A stretch of 64,000 bases of DNA. Source: Streptomyces xanthophaeus. GTDB lineage: Bacteria; Actinomycetota; Actinomycetes; Streptomycetales; Streptomycetaceae. The stretch covers positions 5,776,501 to 5,840,500 of the forward strand of contig NZ_CP076543.1 of the NCBI RefSeq assembly GCF_030440515.1. The letters are read 5' to 3'. Below, piece by piece: positions 61,139-64,000 of the stretch. Under the pieces are notes generated by a model. That model saw nothing but the letters and a program-made list of their open reading frames with translations. It made no database searches and was not told where the DNA came from. The number at the start of each line of letters is the position of its first letter. The first letter of the stretch is position 1. A program made the position numbers and the translations under genes.

Positions 61139-62520
61139 GATCTGGCGGAGCGGCGGACCGTGTAGGCGGAGCCGACCTCGCGGGGGGTCTCGCCCACATA
61201 CGTGTGGCCCCGCATCGCGCACCACGCCGGGATGTCCAGCCGCGCCACCTCGTCGTCGGAGACGACCGTGACGGTCCCGCCCACCGGGACCGTCACGATG
61301 GCCCGGGCCAGTTCGATCACCGGCTGGGGACACCGCAGCCCGAGCGCGTCCAGCTCCAGGGAGTCCGCCACCGGCGCCACCTCCGGCGGCTCCGACACGC
61401 CGAGCCGTTCCCGTACGTCCGCCACCGCGCGCGGCAGCACCTCCAGGAACGCGTTGACCTCCTCCGCCGGGGTCCCCGGCGGCAGGGACACCCGTACGTT
61501 CCCCTCCGACAGCACGCCCATCGCCCGCAGCACGTGACTGGGGGTCAGCGTGGAGCTCGTGCACGAGGAGCCGGAGGAGACCGAGAAACCGGCCCGGTCC
61601 AGCTCGTGCAGCAGCGTCTCCCCGTCGACGTACAGGCAGGAGAAGGTGACCAGGTGCGGCAGCCGCCGCTCCGGATCGCCCACCACCTCCACGTCCGGGA
61701 CCAGCCGCACCACCCGCCGCCGGATGCGGTCCACCAGGACCCGCAGCCGGGCCGCCTCCGCGTCCGCCTCGGCCCGTACAGCCCGCAGGGAAGCCGCCGC
61801 GGCCACGATCGCGGGCAGGTTCGTGAAGCCGGGGGAGCGCCCCGACTCCCTCTCGTCCGCAGGCCCTTGAGGGGAGAAACGCACCCCCTTGCGGACCGCC
61901 AGCAGGCCGACCCCGGGCGGGCCGCCCCACTTGTGCGCACTCGCGGCCAGCACGGACCAGGCGCCCTCCACCGGACCCCAGCCCAGCGACTGGGCCGCGT
62001 CCACCAGCAGCGGCACCCCGGCCGCCGCGCAGACCTCGGCCACCTCCGCCACCGGCTGGACGGTGCCCACCTCGTGGTTGGCCGACTGGAGGCAGGCGAG
62101 GGCGCTCTCCGGGGTGAGCGCGTCCGCGTAGGCGGCGGGCGTCACCGCGCCCCACCGGTCCACCGGGACCTCGGTCACGGTCCCGCCGCGCGCCTCGTGC
62201 ACCTCGGCCGCATGCAATACAGAACTGTGTTCGACCGCCGATACGACCAGATGACTTCCGACGCGCCGGCGCCCCGCGAGGACCCCCGCCACCCCCGTGT
62301 GAACCGCGTGCGTCCCCGAAGGAGTGAACACGAGCTCGTCGGCCCGGCATCCCACCGCCTCCGCCGCGGCCTCCCGCGCCGCGTCCAGCAGCAGCCGGGC
62401 GCGCCTGCCCTCCCGGTAGAGCCGGGCCGGATCGGCCCAGCCCTCGTCCAGGGCGGCCTGCAACGCCTGGCGGGCCACGGGGTGCAGGGGAGCGGCGGAC
62501 GCGCTGTCGAAGTACGGCAT
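61120..62520 (-). CDS. Cysteine desulfurase fused to a TusA-like sulfurtransferase domain
   Basis: 466 residues. Class V aminotransferase-type desulfurase: EHSSVLHAAEVHEARGGTV, PLLVDAAQSLGW, PLP lysine in LAASAHKWGGPPGVG, and the active-site Cys in SSGSSCTSS. From about residue 385 a TusA domain follows ([22 protein letters not shown], with the CPxP sulfur-carrier Cys). The fusion lets persulfide pass within one polypeptide. The C terminus (SARSSPSGV) is encoded by the repeat, so it is probably not ancestral. ATG at 62520. Downstream acceptor unknown; Fe-S or thio-cofactor synthesis is possible. Confidence 0.9.
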   Translation of the reverse strand: MPYFDSASAAPLHPVARQALQAALDEGWADPARLYREGRRARLLLDAAREAAAEAVGCRADELVFTPSGTHAVHTGVAGVLAGRRRVGSHLVVSAVEHSSVLHAAEVHEARGGTVTEVPVDRWGAVTPAAYADALTPESALACLQSANHEVGTVQPVAEVAEVCAAAGVPLLVDAAQSLGWGPVEGAWSVLAASAHKWGGPPGVGLLAVRKGVRFSPQGPADERESGRSPGFTNLPAIVAAAASLRAVRAEADAEAARLRVLVDRIRRRVVRLVPDVEVVGDPERRLPHLVTFSCLYVDGETLLHELDRAGFSVSSGSSCTSSTLTPSHVLRAMGVLSEGNVRVSLPPGTPAEEVNAFLEVLPRAVADVRERLGVSEPPEVAPVADSLELDALGLRCPQPVIELARAIVTVPVGGTVTVVSDDEVARLDIPAWCAMRGHTYVGETPREVGSAYTVRRSARSSPSGV

Positions 62521-62803
62521 CCGGTCACGCTAACGCCAGACCCGCAGCGTTCGAGGTCAGGGGGCGTCAGATGTGCCCCGGAGCCCGCCATTCAGGGCCA
62601 TTCGCGCCGTCCCCCGGACGGCGGATCCATCCCTTCGGGGGCAGTAGCGGCGCGTTGGGCACCCTCCCCGCGCGACCCCAAATAGCGTCCAGTAGGGTTT
62701 GGTCCGCATAAACATCCAAACCCCTGCCTGCGTCAGGGCCGGCGACCGACCCGAACACGGCCGCGGCCGGCCGCGCGGGCCGAGACTCTCGGGAAGGCGC
62801 TAC

Positions 62804-63778
62804 GTGAGTCCCTACGGCTCCGACCGCTCGCCGCGGCGCCCGATGCGGCGGAAGCTGCTGCAGGCGCTGACTGCGGGCGTGGTCCTGGCGACCGCCACTG
62901 GTTGCTCGTATACATGGAAAGACTTCCCCCGCCTCGGAATGCCGACTCCGGTAACCGAGGAGGCGCCGCGCATCCTCTCCCTGTGGCAGGGATCCTGGGC
63001 GGCCGCGCTGGTCACGGGCATCCTCGTGTGGGGCCTGATCATCTGGAGCGTCATCTTCCACCGGCGCAGCCGGACGAAGATCGAGGTCCCTGCGCAGACC
63101 CGGTACAACATGCCCATCGAGGCGCTGTACACCGTGGTCCCGCTCATCATCGTCTCGGTGCTCTTCTACTTCACCGCTCGTGACGAGTCGAAGCTCCTGG
63201 CCCTCACCCCGAAGCCGCCGCACACGATCAACGTGATCGGCTTCCAGTGGAGCTGGGGCTTCAACTACGTCGAGAACGTCGACGGCGACGCGGCGACCCC
63301 GAAGGCGGGCGCGGTCCCCAAGGAGCTCGCCTCCATCCCGGACCGCTTCACCAAGGACTTCCCGGCGGGCGCCGAAGGCGTCTACCAGAAGGGTGTCCCG
63401 GGCGACAAGAACCCCCAGACGGGCAACCCGGGTCCGACCCTGGTCCTCCCCAAGGGCGAGAAGGTCCGTTTCATCCTGTCGTCGAACGACGTGATCCACT
63501 CCTTCTGGGTGGTCCCGTTCCTGTTCAAGCAGGACGTCATTCCGGGCCACACGAACGTCTTCGAGGTCACCCCGTCCGAATACGGCACCTTCATGGGCAA
63601 GTGCGCCGAGCTCTGCGGCGTTGACCACTCCCGGATGCTCTTCAACGTCAAGGTGGTCTCCCCCGAGGAGTACCGGGCGTACCTGAAGGATCTGGCGGAG
63701 AAGGGTCAGACCGGCTACCTCCCGGCCGGCATCCAGCAGACCGACCCGGCCCGGAATGCGGAAGTGAACAAACTGTGA
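62804..63778 (+). CDS. ctaC: Cytochrome c oxidase subunit II (aa3 type)
   Basis: 324 residues. Lipoprotein-type signal with lipobox ATATGC (Cys34), two transmembrane helices ([23 protein letters not shown] and [18 protein letters not shown]), then the exported Cu_A domain: [16 protein letters not shown] and [14 protein letters not shown] with the two Cys, His and Met ligands. GTG at 62804 has AAGG six bases upstream; the earlier frame to 62699 lies in the promoter. It overlaps ctaD by four bases (GTGA). Confidence 0.96.
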   Translation: MSPYGSDRSPRRPMRRKLLQALTAGVVLATATGCSYTWKDFPRLGMPTPVTEEAPRILSLWQGSWAAALVTGILVWGLIIWSVIFHRRSRTKIEVPAQTRYNMPIEALYTVVPLIIVSVLFYFTARDESKLLALTPKPPHTINVIGFQWSWGFNYVENVDGDAATPKAGAVPKELASIPDRFTKDFPAGAEGVYQKGVPGDKNPQTGNPGPTLVLPKGEKVRFILSSNDVIHSFWVVPFLFKQDVIPGHTNVFEVTPSEYGTFMGKCAELCGVDHSRMLFNVKVVSPEEYRAYLKDLAEKGQTGYLPAGIQQTDPARNAEVNKL

Positions 63779-64000
63779 GCATCCTCAACGAATCCCAGGG
63801 TGCCGCCGCCGACTCGTATGAGAACGAGCTGCCGGTACGGCGCAAGCAGCCGGGCAATGTGGTCGTGAAGTGGCTGACCACGACCGACCACAAGACCATC
63901 GGCACGATGTACCTGCTCACATCGTTCGTGTTCTTCATCATCGGCGGTGTGCTGGCGCTCTTCATGCGCGCCGAGCTGGCCCGTCCGGGCACGCAGATCA
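63775..64000 (+). CDS. ctaD: Cytochrome c oxidase subunit I (3' end outside window)
   Basis: 75 codons seen. N terminus [23 protein letters not shown], then [43 protein letters not shown], the conserved first helix of subunit I with the TTDHK motif. GTG at 63775 overlaps the ctaC stop, showing translational coupling. The heme and Cu_B ligands lie beyond the window. Confidence 0.95.
   Translation, partial: MSILNESQGAAADSYENELPVRRKQPGNVVVKWLTTTDHKTIGTMYLLTSFVFFIIGGVLALFMRAELARPGTQI

Noticed and set aside
1..64000. tRNA, rRNA, riboswitch (including cobalamin riboswitch near the cob genes) or prophage
   Set aside because: No cloverleaf with tRNA consensus, no cobalamin-box sequence and no phage genes were seen by eye; a covariance search would be needed to exclude small RNAs fully.

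Overview
The window is high-GC (about 70% or more), with strong G/C preference at third codon positions, frequent GTG starts and tightly packed genes on both strands. Together with a class II glutamine synthetase beside a class I enzyme, a lipoate pathway, an SpoIIE-type phosphatase, PspA, and a cytochrome aa3 oxidase, this points to Streptomyces. The gene order (glnII ... lipB-lipA ... glnA ... aceE ... sucB-lpd-pepA ... cob genes ... pspA ... nadA-erpA ... ctaC-ctaD) looks like a conserved core-chromosome segment of that genus. No tRNA, rRNA, CRISPR array, integrase or transposase was seen.

Layout. 1-5.1 kb: end of a PepSY membrane protein, a winged-helix regulator, glnII with a GlnR box, an oxidoreductase and a membrane protein. 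5.19-6.31 kb: a gene-free element made of a long imperfect inverted repeat with nested repeats. 6.3-9.3 kb: MarR-MocR operon, divergent from an alpha/beta hydrolase that carries a frameshift. 9.3-16.6 kb: ArsC-like protein, small genes, PP2C phosphatase, VIT1-type transporter, epimerase, FAD oxidoreductase, HTH regulator. 16.6-21.9 kb: lipoate synthesis (lipB, lipA), then glnA with a second GlnR box. 22-28.4 kb: glycine-rich secreted protein, TetR/SDR pair, aceE with a GntR regulator. 28.6-33.7 kb: sucB, lpdA, pepA. 34.0-40.7 kb: a five-gene extracellular polysaccharide locus. 40.7-52.8 kb: histidine kinase, lysyl-phosphatidylglycerol-type membrane protein, cobT/cobU/cobS, pspA pair, NarL response regulator. 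52.9-64 kb: RND transporter, nadA, erpA, a sugar kinase, a cysteine desulfurase-TusA fusion, ctaC and the start of ctaD.

How genes work together. Nitrogen assimilation (glnII, glnA) appears to be under GlnR. Central oxidative metabolism is represented by pyruvate dehydrogenase E1, an acyltransferase with two lipoyl domains and dihydrolipoyl dehydrogenase, with LipB/LipA making their cofactor. Sulfur/iron-sulfur supply (cysteine desulfurase-TusA, ErpA) sits beside the Fe-S enzyme NadA. Late cobalamin assembly is encoded by cobT, cobU and cobS.

The most interesting region is 34.0-40.7 kb. It encodes a secreted deacetylase-like protein, a PelF-type GT4 glycosyltransferase, a polytopic membrane protein, a spherulin-4 (GH135-like) protein and a GH114-like lipoprotein. 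This parts list matches that of fungal galactosaminogalactan and bacterial Pel polysaccharide systems. The second is the 1.1 kb inverted-repeat element at 5.19-6.31 kb.
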